Source: Collinsella sp944321445
GTDB lineage: Bacteria; Actinomycetota; Coriobacteriia; Coriobacteriales; Coriobacteriaceae
Assembly: GCF_030371825.1 (NCBI RefSeq)
Contig: NZ_JAUDDM010000007.1
Direction: 5' to 3' (one strand)
DNA: 64,000 nt
Under the pieces are notes generated by a model. That model was not told the DNA's origin and made no database searches. It worked only from the letters and a program-made list of their open reading frames with translations. Shown piece after piece: positions 25,514 through 34,685 of the stretch. Numbering within the stretch: position 1 is the stretch's first letter; each line of letters starts with the position of its first letter. The position numbers were made by a program, and so were the translations under genes.

Positions 25514-26335
25514 CTACCTGCAGAACAGGTGAGCTCGCTTGTCGAAGTAGATCTTGTTGAGGTAGAGGTACAGGATGGTAAAGCCTCCGCTGATGGCAAG
25601 CGGAATGATTGAGAGGATACCGATTCCGGCGGAAAGCTCCGACCCGAAGATGAACGACACGACGAGGTCAAGAACGGACAATGCAAAGTTCAACACCGGC
25701 AGCGCCATGAAATGCGTTGGCGCGACGCGCTTGTAATGTGCCAGCTCTTGGCGCACGTACACCGTGATGACCGCGAGCGCGACCGATGCAGCGCCGAATA
25801 TGATATCGATGATTTGCAGGCCTCCGAAATAGGTGTAGTACAGCTCGGAGAACGCACCGTATTGCGTGCCTGCGATGCTCGCGATACCCATCAGGCCGCT
25901 CAAGAGCGCCGATATCCAAAGTGCGAACATGACGTTGAAGGTGTACCACTTCATGGGCAGCTCACCGGTCACGGGCATTGGCTGCTGCGTGCCAAACGTG
26001 CGGTCGAGCGAGGTTTGGAACAGCGCCGTGCCGGCATCGACCGCCGCCTGGAATGAGTCGCCTGCTGTCGGGGCGGCATGAGACGCATATCCAGCGCCGC
26101 CGGACGTGTAACCGGAGGCGGCGGCCGCCCCGCCAAACGAGCATGCAGACGACTTGTCAGCCGGTGCCCCATATGTTTGCGACACATACGGAGCCCCTTG
26201 GCCAGTCGGCGCACCCGCTTGATATCCCTGCCACGCGCCCGCTGCGCCTGAAACGGGCATTGCCGCTCCGCACCCCGAACAGAAAGGCGCTCCGTCCTCG
26301 ACGAGGCTTCCGCATTTTGCGCATATCTGTGCCAT
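25514..26335 (-). CDS. Zinc-ribbon membrane protein, unknown function
   Basis: A 273-residue protein starting at 26335 with AAAGGCAGG upstream. Residues 5-22 form a zinc ribbon (CAKCGSLVEDGAPFCSGCG, two CxxC pairs). A Gly/Ala/Tyr-rich flexible linker runs to about residue 110, then four or five membrane spans (about 130-265, including FALWISALLSGLMGIAS and IIDIIFGAASVALAVITVYV). The ribbon-linker-membrane plan is common in Actinobacteria and Firmicutes proteins of unknown role. No partner gene is evident; a REP palindrome follows it. Confidence 0.75.
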   Translation of the reverse strand: MAQICAKCGSLVEDGAPFCSGCGAAMPVSGAAGAWQGYQAGAPTGQGAPYVSQTYGAPADKSSACSFGGAAAASGYTSGGAGYASHAAPTAGDSFQAAVDAGTALFQTSLDRTFGTQQPMPVTGELPMKWYTFNVMFALWISALLSGLMGIASIAGTQYGAFSELYYTYFGGLQIIDIIFGAASVALAVITVYVRQELAHYKRVAPTHFMALPVLNFALSVLDLVVSFIFGSELSAGIGILSIIPLAISGGFTILYLYLNKIYFDKRAHLFCR

Positions 26336-26423
26336 GGCGCACCTGCCTTTCGTATGGTGAGCCCGCAGGCCCACAGCCAATCCGTAAGGCCACGATAGAC
26401 AGCGCGTGCTGGGAGAACCGGAA

Positions 26424-26760
26424 GGGAATCAAAAAGTCCGAACGTATCTTACGGGAGCCCGACGCCCAGATTACAAAGCTGTTGGACGCCGGTTTGATTG
26501 CGTGGTTTTGAAAACGAGGAGCTGGCTCTACCTGCGAATATGCAACGGATAGGCCAACGCTTGCCGCGTTACGGATCGCGCCAGACCAGTCACCGAGAGA
26601 TACCGGCGCCATCGTGGTGCCCAAGGAACCAAGAAACCCGCTGCATGCAGAGCTTGGTGCCACACGCCAAGCTCTGCATGCAGCGCATAGCGACCATATA
26701 GGTCACTCTTATCGACCGCGTATCCATCCCCGTTCATACCTGGGTGCCAAGCGCAATAGG
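26424..26760. repeat. Degenerate repeat shared with 41108-41500
   Basis: Scattered blocks recur in order in both gaps: ATCTTACGGGAGCCC, a GGTTTGAT-GCG-TGGTTT stretch, CTACCTGC--TATGC and CGCGTATCCATCC. Here a separate perfect hairpin, GCTGCATGCAGAGCTTGG / CCAAGCTCTGCATGCAGC, lies near 26640-26683. No coding frame is shared, so it looks like an old noncoding repeat. The 830-base gap between the zinc-ribbon gene and metG holds only this and the palindromic element next to it. Confidence 0.5.
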
Positions 26761-26905
26761 AGTGCGGCCGGGAGCATACCTGGCACGCACGAGCGCTTTT
26801 GCAACGGGCTGCGCATACAACTCGGCCCTGGTCCCCCGAAGCGAAATCGCCCCTTTTCGATCGCTGCATACTACTGTTGTACAACCAGGTGTTTTGCTGA
26901 TAGAA

Positions 26906-27105
26906 ATGTATAAAAATGTCGACTTCGGCTCTTGAACAATTTCACCGAATGCGTTCGGGACGAAATTCCGGTGTCTTTTGCCCATACGTCCGATAGCCCT
27001 CAGCAAAACCCCAGTTGAATCCTGCGGCGTTGTTAGGGCGTATATCGCCTATGAGCGAATGACACCGGAATTTCGTCCCGAACGCATTCGGTAAGCGTAT
27101 ACATG
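26906..27105. repeat. Palindromic element with conserved core
   Basis: Perfect 32-bp arms 26944-26975 and 27061-27092. ATGTATA lies outside the left arm (26906) and GTATACAT outside the right (about 27098). The interior carries CAGTTGAATCCTGCGGCG, shared with the element at 58380-58568, whose arms have unrelated sequence. Confidence 0.85.
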
Positions 27106-27108
27106 CCC

Positions 27109-27142
27109 AAAAAGGGGGTCCGATTGCCTCGATCGGACCCCC
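27109..27142 (-). terminator. Terminator of metG
   Basis: A perfect 11-bp stem (GGGGGTCCGAT and complement, 27114-27142) is followed on the minus strand by five T. It lies 29 bases past the metG stop. Confidence 0.88.
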
Positions 27143-27170
27143 TTCGACTCGTTCAGGCTGTGTGCCGCCA

Positions 27171-28778
27171 CTACTTCTCGTCGACCAGGCGCGGGAACAG
27201 GGCGTCGCCCTTCTCGACCGGCGCGCCGCCGGCAAGCCCGCCCCAAGTGCAGGCGGCAACCAGGTCGTCGGTTGCGGCCTCATCGGCGCACGAGATGCGA
27301 CGCAGCGCCTCGGCGCTCGTGGAGGGCATGAACGGTGCAAGCAGGTGCGCGGAAATGCGGATGGCCTCGAGCAGGTTATAGATCACAAAGGCCAGTTCGT
27401 CGGCACGCGCCGGATCTTTGGCAAGCGTCCAGGGCTCGGAGTCCTCGATGTAGTGGTTAGCAGCGTGGATGAGCTCCATGACCTCAGCCGCAGCTTCACC
27501 AAAGGCAAACGCGCCCATCTTGTCGGCGTAGCGCTGGGCCAAGCCGTCAGCAACCTCGGCCAGCGGATTTGCAAACGCGTCGGCGGCAGCAGGCTTGACC
27601 GGCGCGCAGCCGTCGAAGTACTTGGCGCTCATGTTGAGCGAGCGCGACACGAGGTTACCCCAGCTATTTGCCAAATCGGCGTTGTAAACCTGCTTCATGC
27701 GGCCAAACGAGATGGCGCCGTCGGAGCCGGGCACCACGTCGGTCATGAAGTAGTAGCGGTAGCCCTCGACACCCATGAGGTCGATGACCTCGCGCGGCGC
27801 GATGGCGTTGCCGCGGGACTTGGACATCTTCTCGGCCTTGCCGGTCTGCTCGTTGCGCACGGTGAGGAAGCCGTGAGCAAAAACGTGCTCGGGCAGCGCC
27901 TCGCCAATGGCCATGAGCATGGCGGGCCAAATGACACAGTGGAAGCGGATGATGTCCTTGCCAACGATGTGCGTCTGCGCAGGCCAACGGTACGCAAGCT
28001 CGGCGCGCGCCTCGTCGGAATCCACGCCATAGCCCACTGCGGTCATGTAGTTGAGCAGCGCATCGAACCACACGTAGGTCACGTGGCCGTCGCCGAACGG
28101 CAGCGGAATGCCCCAGTCGATGTTGTTGCGTGACACGGACAGGTCCTGCAGGCCGCCGGCCACGAAGGTGCGAACCTCGTTCATGCGGAAATCGGGCTGC
28201 ACGAAATCGGGATGCTCGTCATACAGCTTGAGCAGGCGGTCCTGGAACGCGGAAAGCTTGAAGAACCAGCTCTCCTCCTGGATGCGCTGCAGCGGACGAC
28301 CGCAGTCGGGGCACAGGTGCTCACCTTTGGTGCCACGCTCCTCGTCGGCCTTCTCGACCTGGGTCTCGGTAAAGTAGGTCTCGTCGGGCACGCAGTACCA
28401 GCCGTCGTAGTTGCCCTTGTAGATGTAGCCGGCCTCCTTCATGCGCTCCCACAGGTACTGGACCGCGTGCGTCTGGCGCGGCTCGGTGGTGCGAATGAAG
28501 TCGTCGTTGGAGATTTCGAGCTCCTCCCACAGCGCGTGGAAGAGCGGCGCCTGGCTGTCGCACCACTCCTGCGGCGTGAGGCCGTGGGCCTCGGCTGCCT
28601 CGGCAACCTTCTGGCCGTGCTCATCCATGCCCGTGAGGAACATGACATCGTAGCCCATGGAGCGGCGGAAGCGCGCCTGGACGTCGGCCATGATGGTGGA
28701 GTACGCGGTGCCCAGGTGCGGGGCGGCGTTCACATAGTAGATGGGCGTGGTGATGTAATAGGAGGGCTTTGTGCTCAT
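27171..28778 (-). CDS. metG: Methionyl-tRNA synthetase
   Basis: A 535-residue class I synthetase that charges tRNA-Met. The HIGH-type motif is PHLGTAYSTI at about residue 20, the KMSKS motif is KAEKMSKSRGN, and the Met pocket region GYDVMFLTGMDEHGQKV is present. The zinc-binding insert keeps CPDCGRPL as its clear Cys pair. It lacks the C-terminal tRNA-binding/dimerisation domain found in longer MetG proteins. The start at 28778 has GGAAAGG. A strong terminator follows. The gene seems monocistronic; rsmI starts a separate group upstream. Confidence 0.96.
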   Translation of the reverse strand: MSTKPSYYITTPIYYVNAAPHLGTAYSTIMADVQARFRRSMGYDVMFLTGMDEHGQKVAEAAEAHGLTPQEWCDSQAPLFHALWEELEISNDDFIRTTEPRQTHAVQYLWERMKEAGYIYKGNYDGWYCVPDETYFTETQVEKADEERGTKGEHLCPDCGRPLQRIQEESWFFKLSAFQDRLLKLYDEHPDFVQPDFRMNEVRTFVAGGLQDLSVSRNNIDWGIPLPFGDGHVTYVWFDALLNYMTAVGYGVDSDEARAELAYRWPAQTHIVGKDIIRFHCVIWPAMLMAIGEALPEHVFAHGFLTVRNEQTGKAEKMSKSRGNAIAPREVIDLMGVEGYRYYFMTDVVPGSDGAISFGRMKQVYNADLANSWGNLVSRSLNMSAKYFDGCAPVKPAAADAFANPLAEVADGLAQRYADKMGAFAFGEAAAEVMELIHAANHYIEDSEPWTLAKDPARADELAFVIYNLLEAIRISAHLLAPFMPSTSAEALRRISCADEAATDDLVAACTWGGLAGGAPVEKGDALFPRLVDEK

Positions 28779-28856
28779 TGCGCAGACCTTTCCTGATAAG
28801 CATGCGGGGTTTGTTCACAGTCAACCTGCCATTTTAGCGCAACCGCCAGGCGCGCG

Positions 28857-28885
28857 GACAAGATTTGACCCGCCCCCATCTTGTC
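28857..28885. repeat. Solo REP-like hairpin on the rsmI stop codon
   Basis: GACAAGAT / ATCTTGTC stem around the core TTGACCCGCCCCC. Its last two bases overlap the rsmI TGA (28884-28886). Same architecture as 23442-23474, different stem sequence. Confidence 0.85.
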
Positions 28886-29765
28886 ACTGCAGGCGCAAAA
28901 CCAAGTCGTAGACCTCGCGTTTGCGGCGCGAATACTGCTGCGACAGGCGCTTGGCTATGACAGAGGCGGGCTCGCCGGCCTCAAGGGCGGCCCGGACGGC
29001 GCGCTCGAGAGCCGCGTTGGGATCTTCGTCCGCTTCAACGGCAACGAATGTGCGCATGCGCTCGAGCTCATCTGCCGCAGGCGGCGCCACCACGAGCACC
29101 ATCTCGCCGCGCAGCTCGTCGCGCTCTCGCACCCGCTCAAGCAAAGCCGGCGCCGCATCGCGCAGCACCTCTTCGTGCAGCTTGGTGAGCTCACGGCAAA
29201 GTGCCACCACACGCTGCGGAAACACCTGGGCAATGGCTTCGAGCGAAGCCTCGACGCGATGGGGCGACTCGTAGAACAGCAGCGCACCGGGAATCGGCGC
29301 GAGCTCGCGCAGGCGGCGCACTCGCTCGCCGTGTTTGCGAGGCAAAAAACCCTCGAAGAAGAAATGCTCACAGGGAATGCCGCTTGCCACGAGCGCCGTC
29401 ACGCAGGCGGACGGTCCGGGCACAACCTCCACATCGACGCCCGCCTCGCGCGCCGCATCCACCAGCACCTGGCCGGGATCGGACACGCTCGGCATGCCTG
29501 CGTCCGACGCGAACGCGATGGTCTCGCCCGTCAGCAGATGGTCGACGAGCTCGGGGGCGCGCTGGGAGATCACGTTCTCGTCGCAGCGGACAAGCGGTTT
29601 CGAAATGCCCAGATAGTTGAGCAGCTTGCCCGTCACACGCGTGTCCTCGCAGCACACGGCATCGCATGCGCGAAACGCCTCCGCCGCGCGCGGAGACAGA
29701 TCCCCCAGGTTACCGATGGGCGTACCCACAACATACAGGCGCCCGGCCTGCCTCGACTCCCCCAT
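28884..29765 (-). CDS. rsmI: 16S rRNA 2'-O-ribose methyltransferase RsmI
   Basis: A 293-residue tetrapyrrole-methylase-fold enzyme that 2'-O-methylates C1402 of 16S rRNA in the decoding centre. The N-terminal LYVVGTPIGNLGDLSPRA, CEDTRVTGKLL, SDAGMPSVSDPG and VVPGPSA motifs are all present, as is FEGFLPRK. The gene starts four bases after the GH5-like gene stop, so the two are likely transcribed together. A REP hairpin covers its stop codon. Confidence 0.95.
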   Translation of the reverse strand: MGESRQAGRLYVVGTPIGNLGDLSPRAAEAFRACDAVCCEDTRVTGKLLNYLGISKPLVRCDENVISQRAPELVDHLLTGETIAFASDAGMPSVSDPGQVLVDAAREAGVDVEVVPGPSACVTALVASGIPCEHFFFEGFLPRKHGERVRRLRELAPIPGALLFYESPHRVEASLEAIAQVFPQRVVALCRELTKLHEEVLRDAAPALLERVRERDELRGEMVLVVAPPAADELERMRTFVAVEADEDPNAALERAVRAALEAGEPASVIAKRLSQQYSRRKREVYDLVLRLQ

Positions 29766-29769
29766 GGCG

Positions 29770-30834
29770 CTAATCGATCATCGCGCGCTCGAGCGGCGCG
29801 AGGGCGACGCGCGCGTCCCACGAGGGAATGCGCTTCTCGGTTTTCCAGGTTTGGAAGAACCAGCCGGCAGCGCCCGCGAAGCTCGCGAGCTCGCTCGACA
29901 CGAACACGCGCTCGTAGGCGTCGCGGCCCTCGGGCGTCACCGTGGAGCTGGACATGACGGCTGCGGCCGACCACTCGCCCACGATAACCGGGAAGCCGCA
30001 GGACTGCGCCGTTTTGATGAGGCGGCGGTTGCGCGCGACGGCCTGCGAGATGCCCTTGGGCGAGGTGATGTCGATCGCCGTGTCGTCGCGGTAATGGTAC
30101 AGGTGCAGGTCCATGTACACGTTTTTATACTGCGAGCCGCTCATGAAGCGCTTCCACATTTCGGGATGGCCAGAGTCGGAGAAGACGACCATTTTGTCTT
30201 CGGACATGTGCGCGCGCACGAGCTCGTAGGCATCGCGGTAATAATTGCGCAGGTAGTGGCTGGGAATGCCGGACGTCACGTTGAAGAGCCCGCGCCGCAC
30301 GCTCATGATGGGTGAATCGAGCAGCTCGAGGCCGAGCAGGGCGTCGTCGGTGCCATAGCGTTCGGCGAGGCGGCCCAGCACCTTGAGCGCAACGGTGCGT
30401 CCGTTGGTAGTGGAGTGCCAATCGGCCGCGGTTTCCGGCGTGGTGGGGCTCTCGTTGGAATCGCCCTGGCCACCCGGGACGGTCGCGAGGTCGATGAGGA
30501 CCTTCATGCCGTACTTACCCGCCCACTCCATCGCGCGATCGATGTAGTCGACCGCGGGGATGTAGGCAAGCGAATCGTCCTGCGAGCCGAACACGTACCA
30601 GGGCACGGGCAGGCGCACCGCGTTGAAGCCGATAGCGGCCATGCGGCTGAAGTCGAATTCGCTGATGAACGTCTCGTAGTGCTGACGCAGGCGCTCATTG
30701 TAGACCGTGGGGCCCATGGCCTGCTGGAGCTCGACCTCGTTTGCCGCGCCCGTCGCCGCGAAGAGCGAGGGAGTGACCCAGGGTTCAGGAATAAACCAGC
30801 CGGACAGGTTAACGCCGCGAATTCTCTCTGCCAT
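29770..30834 (-). CDS. GH5-like (cellulase-fold) protein with altered acid/base site
   Basis: A 354-residue TIM-barrel protein related to glycoside hydrolase family 5, nearest in pattern to exo-beta-1,3-glucanases: RGVNLSGWFIPEPWVTPSLF, GFNAVRLPVPWY, YGMKVLIDLATVPGGQ and HLYHYRDD. The nucleophile Glu287 stands in VIVGEWSA. At the acid/base site, where the family has a Leu-Leu-Asn-Glu-Pro type motif, this protein reads LELLDSP (about 169-175), so the expected Asn-Glu pair is Asp-Ser. It may be inactive, use another residue or bind rather than cut glycans. No signal peptide is visible, so it is probably cytoplasmic. MAERIRG at 30834 is the start; the frame continues up into the tRNA but that part is not coding. 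It is coupled to rsmI. Confidence 0.75.
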   Translation of the reverse strand: MAERIRGVNLSGWFIPEPWVTPSLFAATGAANEVELQQAMGPTVYNERLRQHYETFISEFDFSRMAAIGFNAVRLPVPWYVFGSQDDSLAYIPAVDYIDRAMEWAGKYGMKVLIDLATVPGGQGDSNESPTTPETAADWHSTTNGRTVALKVLGRLAERYGTDDALLGLELLDSPIMSVRRGLFNVTSGIPSHYLRNYYRDAYELVRAHMSEDKMVVFSDSGHPEMWKRFMSGSQYKNVYMDLHLYHYRDDTAIDITSPKGISQAVARNRRLIKTAQSCGFPVIVGEWSAAAVMSSSTVTPEGRDAYERVFVSSELASFAGAAGWFFQTWKTEKRIPSWDARVALAPLERAMID

Positions 30835-30908
30835 GCCAACCCCATCTCGTCGACGGCGAACAAAAAAGCGCCCGGCGTGCTCCGCCGGGCGCTCCATGAT
30901 GCAAAGGG

Positions 30909-30981
<73 letters not shown>

Positions 30982-31035
30982 ACAAGGTCTGTCGCGTGCG
31001 ACAGCTAGTACAGTTTAACAAATGGCGAGAAGCGG

Positions 31036-31497
31036 TCAAGGGGCATTTTCGATTTTTTCTCGAGAGCATCCCGAGCTGGCATCACATGCCCTTTGCGCAG
31101 CTCGAACGGGGCAAACCGCCGCGCTCGCTCCTATGCGGATTCCGAGGGGCGTCCGCATTTTGCTTGGGGAAATGAGCGACGCGCGTTCCAGTGCGGCGAA
31201 CGCGCCGGCGCAGGAGAGGAACCGCCAGGGGGCGACGCCTTCGCAAACGCGCAGGATGCCTCCTCCGCGGTCGATGAAGACGACATCGAGCGGGTAGCGC
31301 ATGAAGCAGGTGTGCACCGATGCGCACCGGGGAAAAGCCATCGCGAGCGGCAGGCCGTCCGCCGTGACGGGCTGCCGTACCGTCATGCCCAGCAGGCGGT
31401 CGCGAAACCGTTCCGCCACCACCAGATGCACCGGCTGCCAGCCAAGAGTTTCCAGCACGCACGCGTAATCGATGCGCGGGAACTCGTCAGTCGCCAT
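31036..31497 (-). CDS. DUF192 family protein at the end of the Tad locus
   Basis: A 153-residue protein with the DUF192 pattern: ERFRDRLLGMTVRQ, then FPRCASVHTCFMRYPLDVVF and IDRGGGILRVCEGVAPWRF. Most DUF192 proteins have a signal or lipoprotein sequence; this one does not. Function of the family is unknown. Its ATG overlaps the upstream pilus gene stop by one base (TGATG), so it is translated with the Tad operon. Several Tad clusters in Actinobacteria and Deltaproteobacteria carry a DUF192 gene, so the link may be functional. Confidence 0.75.
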   Translation of the reverse strand: MATDEFPRIDYACVLETLGWQPVHLVVAERFRDRLLGMTVRQPVTADGLPLAMAFPRCASVHTCFMRYPLDVVFIDRGGGILRVCEGVAPWRFLSCAGAFAALERASLISPSKMRTPLGIRIGASAAVCPVRAAQRACDASSGCSREKIENAP

Positions 31498-31964
31498 CAC
31501 ATCACCACCCCCGGTTTCCACGGATCGACCGACACCGACCGTTCGTGCTCCAGATAAGCCGGGGGCCCGAACTGCACGCCCGCGATGGAAAACGGCTGGG
31601 GCCACGGCGCGTAGCGCATGGTGCAGCGATACGTCTTGGGGCTTGTGATCAGCGAGAACACCGTGCCGAACCCCGAGGCCTCCTGTTCGCAGGCAACGTC
31701 GACCTCCACGTTGTAGCCCGCCATGGCATCCTGGAGCTTTTGGGCGACGATCTCCGACGCTTCCGTGAAGCCATCGCCCTCGGGCGCGATGCCGTGCGCG
31801 ACCACGATATCGGGTGCCACGCGGTCGAAGCGCGCGACGGCCGCCGAGAACGCCATGAGGTTGTAGACGATGAGTGCAAGCACAATGAGCAGCGGCGTCA
31901 CGATGGCCATCTCGAGCGTCACCTGCGCGCACCGTTCTTGGAGCAGGCCCATACCGCGCATCAT
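31497..31964 (-). CDS. TadE-like minor pilin
   Basis: A 155-residue protein with the TadE-type N-terminus: a short polar leader, Glu at the start of a hydrophobic helix (QVTLEMAIVTPLLIVLALIVYNLM), then a soluble domain with one likely disulfide pair. TadE/TadF pseudopilins are cleaved by the prepilin peptidase and help assemble Flp pili. It overlaps the upstream gene by four bases (ATGA) and the DUF192 gene by one. Confidence 0.78.
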   Translation of the reverse strand: MMRGMGLLQERCAQVTLEMAIVTPLLIVLALIVYNLMAFSAAVARFDRVAPDIVVAHGIAPEGDGFTEASEIVAQKLQDAMAGYNVEVDVACEQEASGFGTVFSLITSPKTYRCTMRYAPWPQPFSIAGVQFGPPAYLEHERSVSVDPWKPGVVM

Positions 31965-34063
31965 TGTCCATCATCCCCTGCGCCTACAAAGCCCACCACG
32001 TCTTGTAGCCGGATGGTGAGAGGAATGGTCCCGCCAAAGGGCAGCTCGATCTCGGCCACGGTGAACTCGTACGAATCGATGGCCTCCAGCACCTCACAGC
32101 CCACAGACTCCAACACCTGGGTGGGGTCGCTGCTGCCCAGCGGAATCGCGCGCAGCACGTCTTGCGCTTTGGACAAGCCGGGGATGTCGCTGCGCTCCAA
32201 CACGTTCGAGGTGTCCGTGAGCACTGGCTTCTTCAGGCGCAGGTCGACGGGCTCAAGCCCCAAGCCCTCCACCGCATCGACCAGGCGGTCGCGCAAAAAG
32301 CCCACCAAAAAGCCCAGGCCAACCTTATCGGCGCCTGCCACGAGCTGGTCGAGCAGCGTGGACAGGAAGTTGCCGGCGTTGCCGTATGCCACCAGCAACG
32401 TTCCCCACAGGTCCATGACGCCGCCGATGAGCCCCACGAACAGGTTGCCTTGAACGCGTGATTCGAGGCTCGAGAAGAAACTCGACAGCACGTTGTTCTG
32501 GAACGTCGCGTCGTCAGGCGCGAGCGCCGCTGCCGCGATGGCGCCGCGGCTCCCCATGGTCACGGACGGCACAAACGTGGTATCGAACGCGCTGGACGAA
32601 TCGATCTCGCCCGAGACGGCAAACGCCACGCAGCCGTAGCGCCCCGGCGGCGCGATCTTGGGCCGCTTGCTGGCCAGATAGTCCATGGCCTGCTCGAAGA
32701 TGTCTCCCGCCTCGTCGGCCTCGTCTTCTGCCTGCGTCTCGAGCTCGAGCTCCTCGTTGCGCGCCGCCACGTAGTCGTCGAGCGCGAGCGTGAACTCGCG
32801 CAGGTGGTATTCGAACCCGTTGTCGATGGACGTGGACGCTGCCGGCGTCTTGCCCACGTCGCCCACGCTGAACTTGCACGTGGGGCACTCGCGCGCCGCG
32901 CCCGTGTCGATGGCGGACAGCGCGAGCAGCGACCCCGGCGCGCCCGTCGCCCCCGGGCAGTCCGAGGAATAATGCAGCGTGAGGCCGTCCGCCTCGAGAG
33001 ACGAGGGCCACACGACGTCGGTGTAGAGCGTGGTCTTCTTAACCTCGCTCGTGTTTTTGGGCAGCGGTTTGAGCGTCGAAGTGACGGTGTCGCCCACCTC
33101 GGTAATGGAGGCGGAAGACAGCTGCTTATAGGCGTATTCGTAGTAGGCGCGGCGCGCGGCGGAGTTGGCCTTTTCCTCCACGCTGTCGTTTTTGGGCTCC
33201 TCATGGTCGCGCCGCCAGCGGTAATAGGCGCGGGCGCGGTCGAGCCCCACCTGCGGTGTCCAGGTAAGACTCGACGCATAATCAGGGTTTTCCGCGGCCG
33301 TGAGGCCCGAGAGCTTGCTCGCGCGTTCGCGCATGTTGCGGCCCGTGCTGCCGCAGTCCGCGAGCCAGGCGCGCTTCTTCGCGTCGGCCGTCTTCTGCCG
33401 CGCGTCCTCGAGGTCGTCGGAAACGTCCTCGAGGTCCTCACCCGCTTCCTCAAGGTCGTCGGTCTCGACCTTGCCGTCCGAGAGCGCCGTGAAATCGGAG
33501 GCGGACGTCCAGGGAACCGCCACCGCGGCGCCCGTGTAGGCAAGCCCGTCGACCGACTGCGCCGAGCAGATGCGCAGCCCGTTCACGCCCACGAGGAAAG
33601 GCAGCGCCTTCTCGATCGCCTGCAGCCCCTTCGATGCGCTCTCGGCAAACTTGTTGCGCGCATCGATGAGCTTGGTGCCCACGTTGAGCACGTTGCCGCT
33701 CACGGGAGCTGCGGTGCCCAGCGACCCGACGGTCGCCACCAGGCCGACGCCCGTCGTGACGATTCCCGCGAACCCCAGCGTGGCGATGCAAGCGTCGATC
33801 GTGGTCGCCACGGTGCAGTAGGAGGAGACCACGTTCGCCCCGGCCATGGCTGTGATGTCCGCGCTGGCCTGAACGTCTGCCGCACGTGCCAGGCTCCACA
33901 CAGCCGTGACCGAGGAGAACAGCAGCGTGAGCACGACCAGGATGGTCACGGCCGCGGTAACCGAGGTGTAAGCGCCGTTTTCGATGAACAAGTCGATGCC
34001 CCAGCGAAACAGGGGCTCGCCCCCTTCCGCGCCCTCAGTGCTTGGGCTTCTTGCTGCCGCCAC
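31961..34063 (-). CDS. Large TadG-like pilus-locus protein
   Basis: About 700 residues. After a polar head comes one hydrophobic segment (SVTAAVTILVVLTLLFSSVTAVWS), then RAADVQASADITAMAGANV, the block typical of TadG/pilus-assembly proteins with an N-terminal TadE-like helix. The rest is extracytoplasmic, with acidic coiled-coil stretches (DDLEEAGEDLEDVSDDLEDA) and a CxxC pair (ARECPTCKF). Other spans may occur near residues 95-125 and 555-610. The start is uncertain: GTG at 34063 lies inside the end of the upstream gene; the frame is open to 34225. Presumed role is a pilus-tip or wall-anchored assembly factor. Confidence 0.65.
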   Translation of the reverse strand: MAAARSPSTEGAEGGEPLFRWGIDLFIENGAYTSVTAAVTILVVLTLLFSSVTAVWSLARAADVQASADITAMAGANVVSSYCTVATTIDACIATLGFAGIVTTGVGLVATVGSLGTAAPVSGNVLNVGTKLIDARNKFAESASKGLQAIEKALPFLVGVNGLRICSAQSVDGLAYTGAAVAVPWTSASDFTALSDGKVETDDLEEAGEDLEDVSDDLEDARQKTADAKKRAWLADCGSTGRNMRERASKLSGLTAAENPDYASSLTWTPQVGLDRARAYYRWRRDHEEPKNDSVEEKANSAARRAYYEYAYKQLSSASITEVGDTVTSTLKPLPKNTSEVKKTTLYTDVVWPSSLEADGLTLHYSSDCPGATGAPGSLLALSAIDTGAARECPTCKFSVGDVGKTPAASTSIDNGFEYHLREFTLALDDYVAARNEELELETQAEDEADEAGDIFEQAMDYLASKRPKIAPPGRYGCVAFAVSGEIDSSSAFDTTFVPSVTMGSRGAIAAAALAPDDATFQNNVLSSFFSSLESRVQGNLFVGLIGGVMDLWGTLLVAYGNAGNFLSTLLDQLVAGADKVGLGFLVGFLRDRLVDAVEGLGLEPVDLRLKKPVLTDTSNVLERSDIPGLSKAQDVLRAIPLGSSDPTQVLESVGCEVLEAIDSYEFTVAEIELPFGGTIPLTIRLQDVVGFVGAGDDGQ

Positions 34064-34685
34064 TTCCCTTGTTGCCGCTTCCTTTGTTGCCGCTACTTCC
34101 CGTGCCGCCGCTCCCCTTGTCCTTGTCCCCCGAGCCCTTCTTGTCGTCCTCCTCGTCGTCCTTTTCTTCCCATATCGAGATCCAAGATTCGTAATCGCCT
34201 TCCAGCCAGCCCGGTCTTCCCTCATAGCTCACGGTCACCTCCAACACGACGTCCCCGTCTTCGTTTGTGGACCCCATCGCCGATGCGAACACCCCGATCA
34301 CCGGCAGCGAGCGCACGGCCCCCGTTATGGTCACGCTCACCTGGCTGCCCGTCTCGGTCGCGCGCGTGAGTTTGATGTCCCAGTCGCACGCCCCGCCCGT
34401 GTGAAAGATGTCCAGGTCGGGCACGGCTTCGAGACGCCGGCGCGCAAACGCCCGATAGCTCAGGTCGCTTTGGCCCTCGGCCGTGACCATGATGCGCGCC
34501 GTCTCGGACGCGGCGGACTCCATGACGCTGCGTGTGTAGAGCAAGCACGCCGGCTGCAGCGCGATGAGCATGAGCGTGAGGAAGACGGGGAAGGCGACGG
34601 CGGTCTCGACCGTCGCCTGCGCCGTGCGCTCGCGCAACAGCTCAAAACAGCAGGATATCCAGGGCGCCGATGCCGTTGAGCGCAT
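34035..34685 (-). CDS. TadE-like pseudopilin with charged low-complexity tail
   Basis: About 216 residues. The conserved part is RERTAQATVETAVAFPVFL followed by TLMLIALQPACLLYTRSVME, a class III pseudopilin helix with the +5 Glu (Val-Glu-Thr). The C-terminus turns into an acidic/Lys run and then Gly/Ser repeats (GSSGNKGSGNKGSGGSKK). The start is uncertain: ATG at 34685 overlaps the upstream pilin-like gene by 44 bases; a TTG near 34637 would remove the overlap. The Gly/Ser-rich tail may be a spacer through the cell wall. Confidence 0.65.
   Translation of the reverse strand: MRSTASAPWISCCFELLRERTAQATVETAVAFPVFLTLMLIALQPACLLYTRSVMESAASETARIMVTAEGQSDLSYRAFARRRLEAVPDLDIFHTGGACDWDIKLTRATETGSQVSVTITGAVRSLPVIGVFASAMGSTNEDGDVVLEVTVSYEGRPGWLEGDYESWISIWEEKDDEEDDKKGSGDKDKGSGGTGSSGNKGSGNKGSGGSKKPKH

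Noticed and set aside
26134..26663. Minus-strand frame upstream of the zinc-ribbon gene as an N-terminal extension
   Set aside because: It lies in another frame, spans the degenerate repeat and lacks a ribosome site; the zinc-ribbon start at 26335 has one.
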